NCBI RefSeq assembly: GCF_904849725.1
Contig: NC_058518.1
Coordinates: 12,482,147-12,546,146, forward strand
Reading direction: 5' to 3'
Source of the DNA: Hordeum vulgare subsp. vulgare
Lineage: Eukaryota; Streptophyta; Magnoliopsida; Poales; Poaceae
Length of the DNA: 64,000 nt
The notes under the pieces are model-generated. The model worked only from the letters and a program-made list of their open reading frames with translations. It did no database searches and was not told the DNA's origin. This document shows, one piece after another, positions 1-9,167 of this stretch. Position numbers and translations under genes: made by a program. Each line of letters begins with the position of its first letter. Within the stretch, counting starts at the first letter, position 1.

Positions 1-330
1 CTCTCCTACATTAAAACTTGCTATCGGTCTAGTAATGTAGTCAATTTCCTAGGGACAAATCCTTCTCTCGTGTTACAAAAAGCTTGCTACTACACTACTA
101 TATTTATTATCTTGCAATTTATTTCTAGTTTTATTCTCGCAAATTACTTCTAGTTTTATTCTTGTTTTAGGTAAAGCAAATGTTAAGTGTGCGTAGAGTT
201 GTATCGGTGCTCGATAGAACTTGAGGGAATATTTGTTCCACCTTTAGCTCCTCGTTGGTTTTGCCACTCTTATTTATCGAAAAGGGCTACAAACGATCCC
301 CTATACTTGTGAGTTATCTAGATCTTTTTC

Positions 331-346
331 TGGCGCCGTTGCCGGG
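331..346 (+). other. LTR retrotransposon primer binding site (tRNA-Asp type)
   Basis: TGGCGCCGTTGCCGGG lies about 11 bases after the LTR end. It matches the complement of a plant tRNA-Asp 3' end as I recall it. It sets the element orientation as plus. The other copies are at 29634-29649 and 58940-58955. Confidence 0.6.
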
Positions 347-485
347 AAGCAATAGCGTGGGGTGAATATTTCCGTGTGTGCTTGTTTGCTTTATCACTAA
401 GTAGTTTTTATTTTGTTCGTGTTTTCTTTCTTTAGTTACGGGTAAAAAACACAAAATACCAAAAAAAGTTGTACCTACCGAAACA

Positions 486-1717
486 ATGTTTGAAGAACCA
501 CCCAAAATCTAACATACTACTGAAGCATTTTTCTTGGATCATCTTCGATCCCTATGTGCTCATGCTGAAACCCCAACTAGTTTAGTTGAGGGCAAGCCAT
601 TAGATGAGCATGCTTATTATGTGCGACACCGCTTATCTCAAAAAGGAAAACTTTCATGGCATCATATTAATACTTTGCATTGCTATGCTTGGAATTTATG
701 TGAAATATATGATTTTACTTGTTGTTCTGAAGACCCTAAGAAACACCTTCCCTACTTTTGTGAGTTTACTGATAATGGAATCTTATGTTCTTATGCTAAA
801 GGTGTTTATAGTTATTATGATGTTGAACAAATTAAAGAATTTTTTGCTTTTAAGGGTGCTTGTGGAATTGCTTCTTTGATTGAAAAGTATGATGCTACAC
901 TTTACAAATCTGATTTTTTTTCCATACTTAAATATTGCTATGAAAATTATGCTTCTAATGCTTATGTTACACTATATATTGAGGAATCCTTTTCTGTCCA
1001 AGAAGAGATTAATATTTTGTAGGAGTCCGTCAAAGAAGAAATTTATGAAATGGTGAGCTCATTGGATGAAAAAGATGACGAGGAGAGTGAAGAACAAAAG
1101 GAGGAAGAGCGGATTAGCCACCCGTGCCCACCTTCTAATGAGAGTAACTCTTTAAGTCATACATTGTTTAATTTCCCTTCATGCTTACCAAAGGATGAAT
1201 GCTATGATAACTGCTATGATTCCGTTGATTCTTTTGAAATATCCCTTTTTGATGAAATTGATGCTTGCTATGCTTGTGGCCAAGATGCCAATATGAATTA
1301 TGATTGTGAAGATGAACTTGCTATAGTTCCTTATGTTAAAAATGATGTTGTTCTATTGTACACACACATGATAGTCCTATTATATTTTTGAATTCTTCCA
1401 ACAACACTATTTCGGAGAAGTTTGCTCTTATTAAGGATTATATTGACGGGTTGCGTTTTACCATTGCACATGATGATTTTGATGGATATAATATGCATGT
1501 GCCTGCTGCTCCTACTTGCAATTATTATGAGAGAGGAACTACATCTCCATCTCTTTATGTTTCCAACACGATAAAATTGCAAGAAACTACTTATGTTATG
1601 TATTGGCCTTTACTTGATGTGATAGCCGAACATTTCTTGCTGGAGCCCTCTCCTTTAAAACCACATGACGTCAGCCTCACATTTTCCATGATGCCCTCTC
1701 TCTCTTTCACATCATAA
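486..1717 (+). pseudogene. Broken internal ORF of the gypsy-type element
   Basis: An ATG at 486 opens a reading frame that is stopped by TAA at 510-512, resumes in the same frame to TAG at 1020-1022, and continues in that frame to 1391. The end (1388-1717) is in another frame, so at least two nonsense codons and one frameshift are present. The residue composition is Cys/Tyr/Asp-rich. An acidic Glu/Asp/Lys stretch lies near 1062-1110, and there is no gag zinc knuckle or protease motif. It sits where gag would be in a gypsy element. I do not recognise a function. All units share the same lesions, so it was dead before the amplification. Confidence 0.6.
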
Positions 1718-1747
1718 ACTTCATGGAACATCTAGAAAAATAAAACA

Positions 1748-2285
1748 ACTTGGCATGTTGCCTTGAATTGGTCAATCAAGGCCATGACAAAGAATTACGT
1801 TCATTTCAAGTATGTCGAGTAAGAATGTGCTCTCAGACGAAGCCTTCTGGTCTATCCAGCCATCCTCCATTGAACATGGTTTAGCTTTGGACATTCTTGA
1901 AAATGACACCAACTTTTTCAAGCAGGTGAAAATGCCCATGGTAGGTACCCATGCCAGGTTTGAATGATTTCCGAAATCATATGAAAAGTGCGACACGCTC
2001 GACTATTTATCGATCTTTTTTTTACCGAGAAGATTCCGGAATGCAAAATTTATCGAAAACCAAAACAATTTGGCATGGTGCCTTGAATTGGCCGTACAAA
2101 AGCATGTATGAGAAATTGGGGCCATTTTAGGGATGTCAAAAAAAAACGAGCTCCCGGCGGAACCTGCCCGAACACCCTCCGTTTAATATGGTGTTTTTTG
2201 GAGATTCATGAAATGATCTCAACTTTTGCTAGCATGGTGGGCATGCCCCTGATCGGCATCCATGCAAAGTTTGAATAAAAAGACT
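1748..2285. repeat. Two diverged direct repeats (about 240 bp each)
   Basis: The block at 1748-1995 resembles 2068-2285. Both open with TTGGCATG(G/T)TGCCTTGAATTGG, continue with a CATCCTCC or CACCCTCC followed by TGAACATGG or TTAATATGG, and end in a CCATGC-AGGTTTGAAT or CCATGCAAAGTTTGAAT box. Internal direct repeats of this kind are common in Triticeae CACTA elements, but no terminal repeat or ORF confirms the class. Copies lie at 31051-31588 and 60357-60894. Confidence 0.5.
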
Positions 2286-2360
2286 ATATAAATCATAATT
2301 TAAGCATGTACATAAAACTGTTATTTCATTTTATTTTTGTATTTCTGCACGCGACAATGG

Positions 2361-2384
2361 ACTGGCCAGTCGGGAGGCCTCCCG
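2361..2384. repeat. Two adjoining perfect palindromes
   Basis: ACTGGCCAGT (2361-2370) and CGGGAGGCCTCCCG (2371-2384) are each perfect palindromes and abut with no spacer. The flanks are AT-rich, with repeated ATTCATGAAC-like words (2400-2520) such as occur inside Triticeae CACTA elements. Copies are at 31664-31687 and 60970-60993. Confidence 0.8.
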
Positions 2385-2714
2385 TGAAAGAAGTATTTAA
2401 TTCATGAACGTTTGTTTGTTAAATTCATGAACTTTTATTCAAATTATTGAACCTTTTCACTTTTGTGAACATTTTTGTCGAATTCGTGAACTTCTTTTCA
2501 AATCGACGAACGTTTTTCAATCACCAGATTTCGCCCCCTCCTTGGAGCGCTAGGGATGGGCAAAAAGAAGGGCGAATCCAAGACTGAAAAAACAATATCA
2601 GTTTTCTGTCAGAATAGATTCCGAAAGCAGAACAATATCAGTTGGATTCAAATTCCTGTATGTACTAGCTAGGAGTACTTACTATATATATTGTACTAAC
2701 GTACGTAGTACGCC

Positions 2715-2724
2715 TATTTATATA
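2715..2724 (+). promoter_or_regulatory. TATA-like box of first GCK-like gene
   Basis: TATTTATATA lies about 100 bases before the ATG at 2822, a usual distance for a plant TATA box plus short 5' leader. It is conserved at 32018-32027 and 61324-61333. Confidence 0.45.
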
Positions 2725-2821
2725 CACAAGGGAATATACTAAGAGCACGCGCTTAGGCACGAAAACCATCGAGTCCCGGCCACAGCGACAGACATCGATC
2801 GATCGTCGTCGCCAACTCATC

Positions 2822-3085
2822 ATGGGCAGCGAATCGTCGTGGTCGTCGTCTTCTTCTCCTGAGCAGATGATCGACGGGGCAGTCAAGGCTTTCATGTGCC
2901 TCCCCGGATGCAGGGATCAGTTCGAAGCCGTGCTGGACGCGTTCCAGGAGGTCGACGGATCTACGGAGAAGCAAGCGGCGTGCTTCGAGGCGGGGGAGGC
3001 GCTGCGAAAGTGCATGCTTGCTAGCGCCGCCGCGTACGAGTCCTACATCCGCGACGCCGACAAAAAGACATCGAGCCAAGCATAG
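2822..3085 (+). CDS. Small GCK-domain-like protein, 87 aa (unit 1)
   Basis: This single-exon ORF encodes 87 residues. After a Ser-rich N-terminus (residues 2-12), residues 19-77 look like a short GCK domain. The visible features are FMC at 24-26, GCRDQF at 29-34 in the place of the family GGCK motif, CFEAGEAL at 54-61, KCM at 63-65 and a Tyr-containing tail (Y72, Y75). The cysteines are C26, C30, C54 and C64. The GCK family has conserved cysteines proposed to bind zinc and is found in plant proteins of unclear role; one family cysteine (the W-x-x-C position) is missing here. The ATG is preceded by a TATA box and a leader related to that of the paralogue at 7673. The coding sequence is unchanged in all three units. 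The family call is by eye. Confidence 0.6.
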   Translation: MGSESSWSSSSSPEQMIDGAVKAFMCLPGCRDQFEAVLDAFQEVDGSTEKQAACFEAGEALRKCMLASAAAYESYIRDADKKTSSQA

Positions 3086-4790
3086 CCCCTATATTTACAT
3101 CTTAATTAGCAGCAAAAGTGATCTACCGAGCCTTCTTAGATTCCACAAAGAAAAGCTCTATTATGCATGTCTTACGTTGATTAATTATTAAGTACTAGTG
3201 TGTTTACATTTAGCACGTTTTTGATGTCTTCACTTGGAAGGATATTTGATTATTTATGAATTTTTGATTTTGCTAACCTCATGTACCATGGGTCAGGTTA
3301 TTTGTTTCTTTTATGTGTGAGAGAGTTATCTTTTAGTGACCGACTATATGTCAGGCAGGCGTCGATTTTTTCTTTTTTTTTACCAGTCACTTTCTTTAGG
3401 CACTATCGGATTTTCATCCAACGGCTGTAGACAATGCACTGTTTATCTTCTTCCTCCCTTCCTTCGATGTTCCTCTATGCCTCCACCACTAAAATAGGTA
3501 ATGTGGCACTGACTTTCTTCTTCTACGGTGATGTTGGAACAAAGGAAGAGGTGACTGATGCCTGAAAAAATTAGGTACCCGATAAATCCCAAAACCGTAT
3601 TTTTATGTATGCACTTTTCTTGTAAGTTACATACACTTTGTAAACGCTTTTGGCCTGCAATATCTCATGCGGCGCCCCCAGTAAGCAGGTTTTTAGTATG
3701 GCGCGCCGGCTAACCACCCTTTTCAAGCAGACCCTTGTCTCGTCTTAACAAGGATAGGAAATCCTCAAAAACGAGACAAAAAATGAAACACAAGGCAAAA
3801 ACACACACACTATTTAGAGCATCGTCGACCATGACCGATAAGCAGCCAAACTCATGGACGACGACACCAAGAAGATAGCGACGCCATGCATCGCCGTTGT
3901 CATGTCACCAACACCCAAATGCATCACCAGCACCTGCGCAGAGACACCTGCAGAAGATCTCCGCCGACCCATGCGGACCCAATGGGTGCAGCCGATCTAT
4001 CGCTATGCGCTTGTCCGGACGAGAGAAAGGAGCAAGGTTCCCTAGGGAACTGCACTGCCGCTGCCCTCACTCGAGCTCGCCCGGTATTTGACGACTGCGG
4101 CGAAACGAGGTGAATGCAATGCTCTATTGTTTTCTTCTTCTCAAGACAGCAGGAAACCTCCTCCACGCCCTGGGCCTTTTAGCACCCAATTGTGGAGATA
4201 GAGGGCTGACAGGAGCCAGGCCCCCATGATTTCAAATATGTGCTTGTTTTACGGTATTAATATGTTCCTAAATACTAAAAAATCCAGCTGCACTATTTGA
4301 CTGAAACGAACGCAGGAGTGTGCAGCAAGGATTTACTACATGAATGCGATAATGTCATTTCACTTTATTCCGTTTCATTTTTCTTAAAATACTATAACTT
4401 TTGAACCGAGCGTCAAAACGGTGATACTTTTCATGGTTGTGTTTCTTACGCCGAGCTCCCTAAAACTAGATCCCATATGTATAGATTTTGATCGGCAACC
4501 TTGGATGATATTTGAGGCAACTTTAGTGCTATATGAAAGCAGCTCTCGTGTTGTGGTTGTCCATTAAGGGACATAAGTTACATACAATGTCGAAAACTTT
4601 TAATCAAATATCTATCATGATTCCAAATTTTAAAACTATGTGGGGATGGATCGTACGACAACCTTTTTTTCTAGGATAGTTTGCCGCCTATGCTACCGAG
4701 CACGCATGTTTTGACTAATCAGGTCACGGGTGTTAACTAGTTACGAAAATAAGGACATATCACAAGATGCATAGGGGTAATGAAAAAATT
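3086..4790. other. Intergenic spacer, no supported gene
   Basis: The 3' flank of the small gene is followed by repeat-like sequence. A GC-rich block at 3850-4100 is open in several frames but has no recognisable motif. A nested inverted repeat lies at 3735-3779: TTGTCTCGT pairs with ACGAGACAA, and AGGAT pairs with ATCCT inside the loop. The stretch 4330-4700 has wording common in degenerate Triticeae DNA transposons, but I cannot assign a class. The equivalents are 32389-34093 and 61695-63398. Confidence 0.5.
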
Positions 4791-5220
4791 TATGGGGGGC
4801 GGTTCAAATAGTTGCCCACAAGCTTACACAAGTTGTTCAAATTTTACACGATTTGCTCGCAAAAATCATCAAAATCGCTAAATATAATGATGAAAAATAC
4901 ACATGAGTTGCTTTTTAAATGTACTGGAGTTGCACAAAAACGCACTAAAACTTGCTAACTTTTTTTGTGATACTCGAGTGCAGTTATGACAACTATTTAC
5001 AATTAGCAGGCAACTGAACATCAACCGTAGGCAATTGATCATCAGTTGTAGGCAACTGAGTATCAAAATTCAGCAATTTCACGGTATTTGTAGGCAACTA
5101 AGCATCAACCATACACAACTAATCAACATTCATAGGAAACTAGGCATCAATGTTTAGCAATTTCATAGTATTTGTAGGAAATTAAGCATCAACCGCATTC
5201 AATTACTTGTACGTCGCACT
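4790..5220. repeat. Degenerate TTGC/GGCAACT repeat tract with an 84-bp direct repeat
   Basis: Short words such as AGGCAACTGAGCATCAA recur with variation between 5000 and 5200. Two longer units start with AGCAATTTCA at 5072 and 5156, giving a period of 84. The tract looks like the inside of an old DNA transposon. Related copies start at 34375 and 63680. Confidence 0.6.
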
Positions 5221-5460
5221 AAATGCGTCTTATGTTTTGTGTGATTTTCCCATTTTTACAAAAATCAACCAAATAGGTAGTCCAACTAGGCTAAAAAATG
5301 AGTTGCTTTTTTATAACACTAAAGTTGCATCAGTATCATCAAAAGTTGCCCAAAAAAGTTTGTCAAAAACTATCCATATGGGATCTATCTTTAAAGAACT
5401 CGTCGCAAGAAAGTCAGCCGTGAAAACGGATCTCAATTCCGATTCGAATCAAAAGTTATG

Positions 5461-6060
5461 ACTTTTTTTTTAAATGCTAATAAATGCACGTGGTTTTTTT
5501 TGTTGTTGTTCGCAATTGCGTCCGCTACCGCGAGCGGGCGTCGCTGAGCTCGGTAGCCACGTCCTAATATCTTTTGACTTTTAGAGAAAAATGCACATGC
5601 TAGTGTAATTTGGCATTTGGCCTTCGTCATTGAAATTTCAAGCTATTTGGCACATCTGAAAATATGGTATTATTTCAGTGACAAAAATGCTGTAGAAATT
5701 CCAAAATTCTTTGTAATTTTATAATTTTTTTCAAAATTGAAAACAAAAGTTTAAATTACCAAACATATTTATAAAGAAGTAGAAGCAAAAATCCAGAAAA
5801 TAAAAATACAGAAAAAGGAAAATTCAAAACGGAACATTCTCAAAATATAGTAAATTTGTTCCCGTCGCAAGCTTCGAGAAAATTGCCGACTTAGACGCTC
5901 CCGTATCATATTGCCAAAGTTTGCCTACCACCTAACAGGGCCGCACCACCACCCTGATGGTCTAGCACAACAAAATCATCGTCTATCGTTGTCCCCGAAA
6001 ACCGGAGACTCTAGGTGACCAAACAAGCCAATAGAAGAGGAGAGAAGCCAAGCCATATAG
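5461..6060. other. AT-rich spacer, no supported gene
   Basis: A T run at 5462-5472 differs in length between units (unit 2 carries an extra ATTTT-like insertion near 34768). A short GC-rich patch follows at 5518-5565, then AT-rich sequence with no coding signal. The unit 2 equivalent is about 34765-35366. Confidence 0.5.
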
Positions 6061-6092
6061 GAGACGACATTGCCGCCATGGAATCAACCGGT

Positions 6093-6234
6093 GGAAGCAG
6101 CGCCGGTGGAGGCCCATGTGCACGAGGTCAACCCACCGATGGAAGCAGCGCCGGTGGAGGCCCATGTGCATGAGGTCAACCCACCGATGGAAGCAGCGCC
6201 GGTGGAGGCCCATGTGCATGAGGTCAACCCACCG
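6093..6234. repeat. 48-bp minisatellite, three copies (unit 1)
   Basis: Units begin with GGAAGCAGCGCCGGTGGAGG at 6093, 6141 and 6189. The 48-bp length is 16 codons, so frames on both strands stay open and give a 16-residue periodic peptide. There is no good start context (the longest plus-strand frame starts at TTG) and no flanking domain, so I do not call a gene. The unit 2 copy at 35400-35541 differs by single bases within repeats. Confidence 0.85.
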
Positions 6235-6655
6235 CGCAGCGCGGCCACCCATCGGTTGGTGGCATGCATTGTGCCGAGGTGGCCGCAGGAAGGCACTTGC
6301 CAGAGCTCCGCATCCTCGAGGACAGGCCATAGTTTGACATCTTCTACTCTCTATCTTTGAGTTTGAATTTCTGATGTTTAGCTGTTGAGTCAATCGGTGT
6401 AAGCGTGTTGCATTGTTGAAGATATAGAAGTTGGTGTTAGAAGGGGTGACGCGAGTGGGTAGTAGTAACTGGAGACATAGTGCTACGATGGGATCAAACA
6501 CATCAAAAAGAAGCATTACTTGATATCAAAACCCTAGATGGTTGTTGACTTGTCTAGTTTGTAGATGTGACATGTGGGTCTGCTGGCGTTTTTTTTTTGC
6601 CATTATGCTCTATGAGTATGATTTGCCAAAAATCAGAGTGAATGGGTAGGTACAA

Positions 6656-6656
<1 letters not shown>

Positions 6657-6735
<79 letters not shown>
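6657..6735. repeat. TA dinucleotide microsatellite (unit 1)
   Basis: An uninterrupted TA tract of about 78 bases. The unit 2 tract (35964-36035) is several bases shorter, which accounts for much of the offset change between units here. Confidence 0.95.
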
Positions 6736-6736
<1 letters not shown>

Positions 6737-6739
6737 TAT

Positions 6740-6990
6740 TTTTTTAGTCCAGGTTGATGTCTAAAACCGGTACTGAAGACTGACCTTTAGTCCCGGTTCC
6801 AGACACGAACCGTCGGACCCTTTAGTCCCGGTTGGTGGATGGAACCCAGACTAAAGGTCCCATACGAACCAGGATTGGTGCCCGCCGAGTCCGGACCGGC
6901 GTCCTGGTCGTTCGAAGTCGATCAGGACTGATGCACGCATTAGTCCCGGTTCGTAAGTCGATCAGGACTGTTGCTCTGATCTGACAAAGA
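6740..6990. repeat. TTTAGTCCCGGTT-motif cluster, CACTA-like subterminal debris
   Basis: Several copies of TTTAGTCCCGGTT or ATTAGTCCCGGTT and the reverse form ACTAAAGG occur here, with partial inverted pairing. The motif is typical of subterminal regions of a widespread grass DNA transposon group, and the same motif brackets the CACTA-like element at 24924. No terminal CACTA was found. The unit 2 equivalent is 36040-36290. Confidence 0.5.
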
Positions 6991-7032
6991 ACAAATCTAT
7001 GTTTACTACTAGTGTGTACACATCATCCGCCG

Positions 7033-7300
7033 TGCCTCTCGTGAAAGCTAACTTATACCTTTCAGGAAAGAAAAAAAATAAAAAACACATTTTTTTTCGT
7101 TTCTGAGAAGCATGATCGTGCCTCTCGTACAAACAAATCCACGAAACAAAACCGTACATCTCATAAAAAGGAAGTTTTTTTCTTTTCTGAATGGCAGGCC
7201 GAGGCTCTCACAAGAGCAAATCCGCGCCTCTCAGGAAAGCAAAATTACACCTCTTGTAAAAAAAAAACACGAAAAAAACGTTATTTCCGTTTCAGGGAGT
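7033..7300. repeat. Degenerate GTGCCTCTCG repeat array
   Basis: Variants of GTGCCTCTCGTGAAAGC recur at irregular spacing (near 7033, 7120, 7154, 7206, 7226 and 7250), separated by A- or T-rich runs and TTTTCGTTTCTGA-like words. This is repeat-derived sequence with no gene. The unit 2 equivalent is 36333-36601. Confidence 0.6.
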
Positions 7301-7557
7301 GATCGAGTGATAGTTGGGGGTCTTCCTAACAAACACTGGTCAACTAGTTGCTCCTGCTTGCTCCAGGCTAATGCACAGCCGAGGGACAAGTTATTTTCCT
7401 TTGCTTAGTATATGGCGATGGCCCAAATTAACCTGGTTCGTTCGGCTTCCGAGCGACGGACGACTTCAGAACGAAACTGGTGACGGACAAGAATACTAGT
7501 TCGAGTCGAACTCATCATCATCTCGATATCAAAGTACGTACGTGCGTTCATCCATCC

Positions 7558-7564
7558 ATAAATA
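7558..7564 (+). promoter_or_regulatory. TATA-like box of second GCK-like gene
   Basis: ATAAATA lies about 110 bases before the ATG at 7673. The leader that follows (ACGAAAACCATCTGAGTCC at 7590-7608) resembles that of the first paralogue (ACGAAAACCATCGAGTCC at 2760-2777), which supports a shared promoter and leader origin. Confidence 0.4.
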
Positions 7565-7672
7565 CAAGAGAAAGGAGCACACACCTAGCTACGAAAACCA
7601 TCTGAGTCCACGGTTTTTTCGCCCTAGCTACATCTTCTCGTAGTTAGACCGCCTATCATCGTCACCGTCCTC

Positions 7673-7948
7673 ATGGAGAGCGAATCCCCGTCGTCCTCGT
7701 CAGCGGATCCTCACCCGTCGGCGCAACCCTATGCCGTCGTCGACATGGCTATCAAGTGTTTGAACCAAGGCGCATGCCGAGACAAGATCGAGGCGTTGGC
7801 TGCCGCGTGCGTGGGGCAAGAACCACCACCGGACGCCGACGCCGACGAGGCCCGCGCCAGCGCGCGGGAGGCGCTGGTGAAGTGCATAATGGACGTCGTG
7901 GCAGCCGCTGCCCGTGAAACGGCGGAGCAGGAGGGAAAGTCGAGCTGA
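7673..7948 (+). CDS. Small GCK-domain-like protein, second paralogue, 91 aa (unit 1)
   Basis: This single-exon ORF starts MESES, like the MGSES of the gene at 2822, and has the same Ser-rich N-terminus. The GCK-like part spans about residues 23-80: IKC at 27-29, GACRDKIEAL at 33-42 matching GCRDQFEAV of the paralogue, C46 at the family position lost in the other copy, an Asp/Ala-rich loop (54-60), and EALVKCIM at 66-73. The cysteines are C29, C35, C46 and C71; the Cys of the CFE motif is lost. The two proteins therefore keep different subsets of the family cysteines. Paralogy is supported by the ORF starts, motif order and 5' leaders. Function is unknown; zinc binding or dimerisation is inference from the family. 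Confidence 0.55.
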   Translation: MESESPSSSSADPHPSAQPYAVVDMAIKCLNQGACRDKIEALAAACVGQEPPPDADADEARASAREALVKCIMDVVAAAARETAEQEGKSS

Positions 7949-8178
7949 TTGTGATCGACGCCGGTTCTCTCATTACTCATTAGCTAATTGGCGCTATATA
8001 CAACCTAGTTTCTTCATGGATGTTTTGGATAGCTTAATGATGTGGAGTTTTTATGATGTAGAGTCGTAACTTATTTTAGATCCCTGCTATTTGGTTTTGA
8101 GAGGGTTGTCTTGTGTACGCACATCATGTGCGCAGCTTTGTAATGCTTTCATCATTAGTTAATTCAGCCCTATATATA
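7949..8178. other. 3' flank of second GCK-like gene
   Basis: AT-rich sequence between the stop codon and the start of the FAR1-region duplication at 8179. No further gene is seen. Confidence 0.5.
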
Positions 8179-8193
8179 CAATAATGCTACACC

Positions 8194-8209
8194 CACGTAG
8201 AGCTACGTG
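8194..8209. repeat. Short hairpin CACGTAG-AG-CTACGTG
   Basis: A perfect 7-bp inverted repeat with a 2-base spacer, 50 bases outside the left 121-bp arm. The arms contain CACGTAG and CTACGTG, which have an ACGT core as in plant bZIP/bHLH sites. Copies occur at 12978-12993, 37496-37511 and 42280-42295. Confidence 0.75.
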
Positions 8210-8258
8210 AGTTTATGTGCTGATTAGGATCGACGCTGACCTGGCCGCGCATACCGTC

Positions 8259-8379
8259 TGGAGCGAGAAACAGAAATAATTGCGGGCATAAAAATTATTT
8301 GTGGTGAAAAAACAAACGCAACCCCCAGGCGATAGATGTCAAGCACAGATCGGCCCGACGGCCGCGCGACGCGGCGAGT
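8259..8379. repeat. Left inverted repeat arm of the FAR1/MULE element (unit 1)
   Basis: This 121-bp arm runs from TGGAGCGAGAAACAG to GCGGCGAGT and is inverted relative to 12838-12958. The same arm recurs in direct orientation in the partial copy at 13043-13163. Homology stops on the inner side at AACCTGCCG. Confidence 0.85.
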
Positions 8380-9167
8380 AACCTGCCGCTAATTACGCAA
8401 GGGGAAAACAGAAAGGCACAGACAGATCCGTTTTTCCAGATTTTAAGATCGCCGCCTTCAACTTTTGATCATCGGTACTGCTAAACGAAATTTCCACGCG
8501 TTGCCGATCACAGTGCTTGCATCGTTGGTGGCCTGCGTGGTGTGCCTGGCCTAGCTGACGACGGGGAGGATACAAGGTTCAGTCTGCTGCTACTGCTGTT
8601 GTTCGCTGTATTCTGTATTCTGCGTTTAAGTCAGGAGTATTGTTCATGGTTAAATATATGTGTTGTTATTGTTTGACCATTGGTGTTAGATAGACACTAC
8701 TAGTAATGCTAAGGTCGTGGTGGTAATCTAGTACCCTTGCTGATTTTCATAGCTGCTCATGTGTACGTATCCTGAATTCCTGATGCTTGTTGAGCTGGTG
8801 ACGGGTGCTTCTACTTCTCGAATCCAATCTTTAATGGAGATTCCTCCCAGGATTGATGACGAGATCTGCTAATTTTGTGATTAGTTTGACCATTCGTGTA
8901 TGCAGATGCTGGTAATGCTACGGTCGTGGTGGTAATCTAGTATTCCGGTTGCACGCTGGTGGGCAGTTCGTGCAGGAGTTAAAAATCCCTGCGAGGTCGC
9001 TTGATCCGAATACGATACACTGCTTTCGTCAAATATGTGTACTGTTATCGATTTAATCGTCTTGTTATGTTCAGCATGAAGGTCACAAGTTCATGGTTAA
9101 CATGCCAACATTTAGGTCACTCTGTTACAAATTTAGTTTTGATTTCGTAGAAGAGTGACTTTTTTTC
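8380..9167 (+). other. 5' leader region of the FAR1-like gene
   Basis: No ORF of note. A 63-68 bp direct repeat is present: GTTTGACCAT followed by GGTCGTGGTGGTAATCTAGTA occurs at 8671-8738 and again at 8884-8946, 213 bases later. A promoter and perhaps a 5' UTR intron would be expected here, but I cannot place either firmly. Confidence 0.4.

Larger units (their letters stand above)
1..1735 (+). mobile_element. Ty3/gypsy-type LTR retrotransposon, 3' part of LTR, PBS and start of internal region
   Basis: Positions 1 to about 320 are the 3' part of an LTR whose start is visible in the next unit (28136). The primer binding site at 331-346 (TGGCGCCGTTGCCGGG) fits the 3' end of tRNA-Asp, as in several plant gypsy families. 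It is followed by a leader and a broken ORF from 486. No gag, protease, RT or integrase is seen and no second LTR follows, so the element is truncated at about 1735, where unrelated repeats begin. It may be a non-autonomous member of an abundant Triticeae family; I do not name the family. Confidence 0.7.

Noticed and set aside
5207..5461. 84-codon plus-strand frame
   Set aside because: Sits in the degenerate TTGC repeat tract, has no ATG (starts at TTG) and no recognisable motif.
6070..6360. Repeat protein gene over the 48-bp minisatellite
   Set aside because: Starts at TTG with no promoter or splice evidence; open frames on both strands come from the repeat length.
8393..8575. Minus-strand 60-codon frame upstream of the FAR1-like gene
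   Set aside because: Lies in the element leader, opposite to the gene, with no motif; its persistence in all copies reflects sequence identity.
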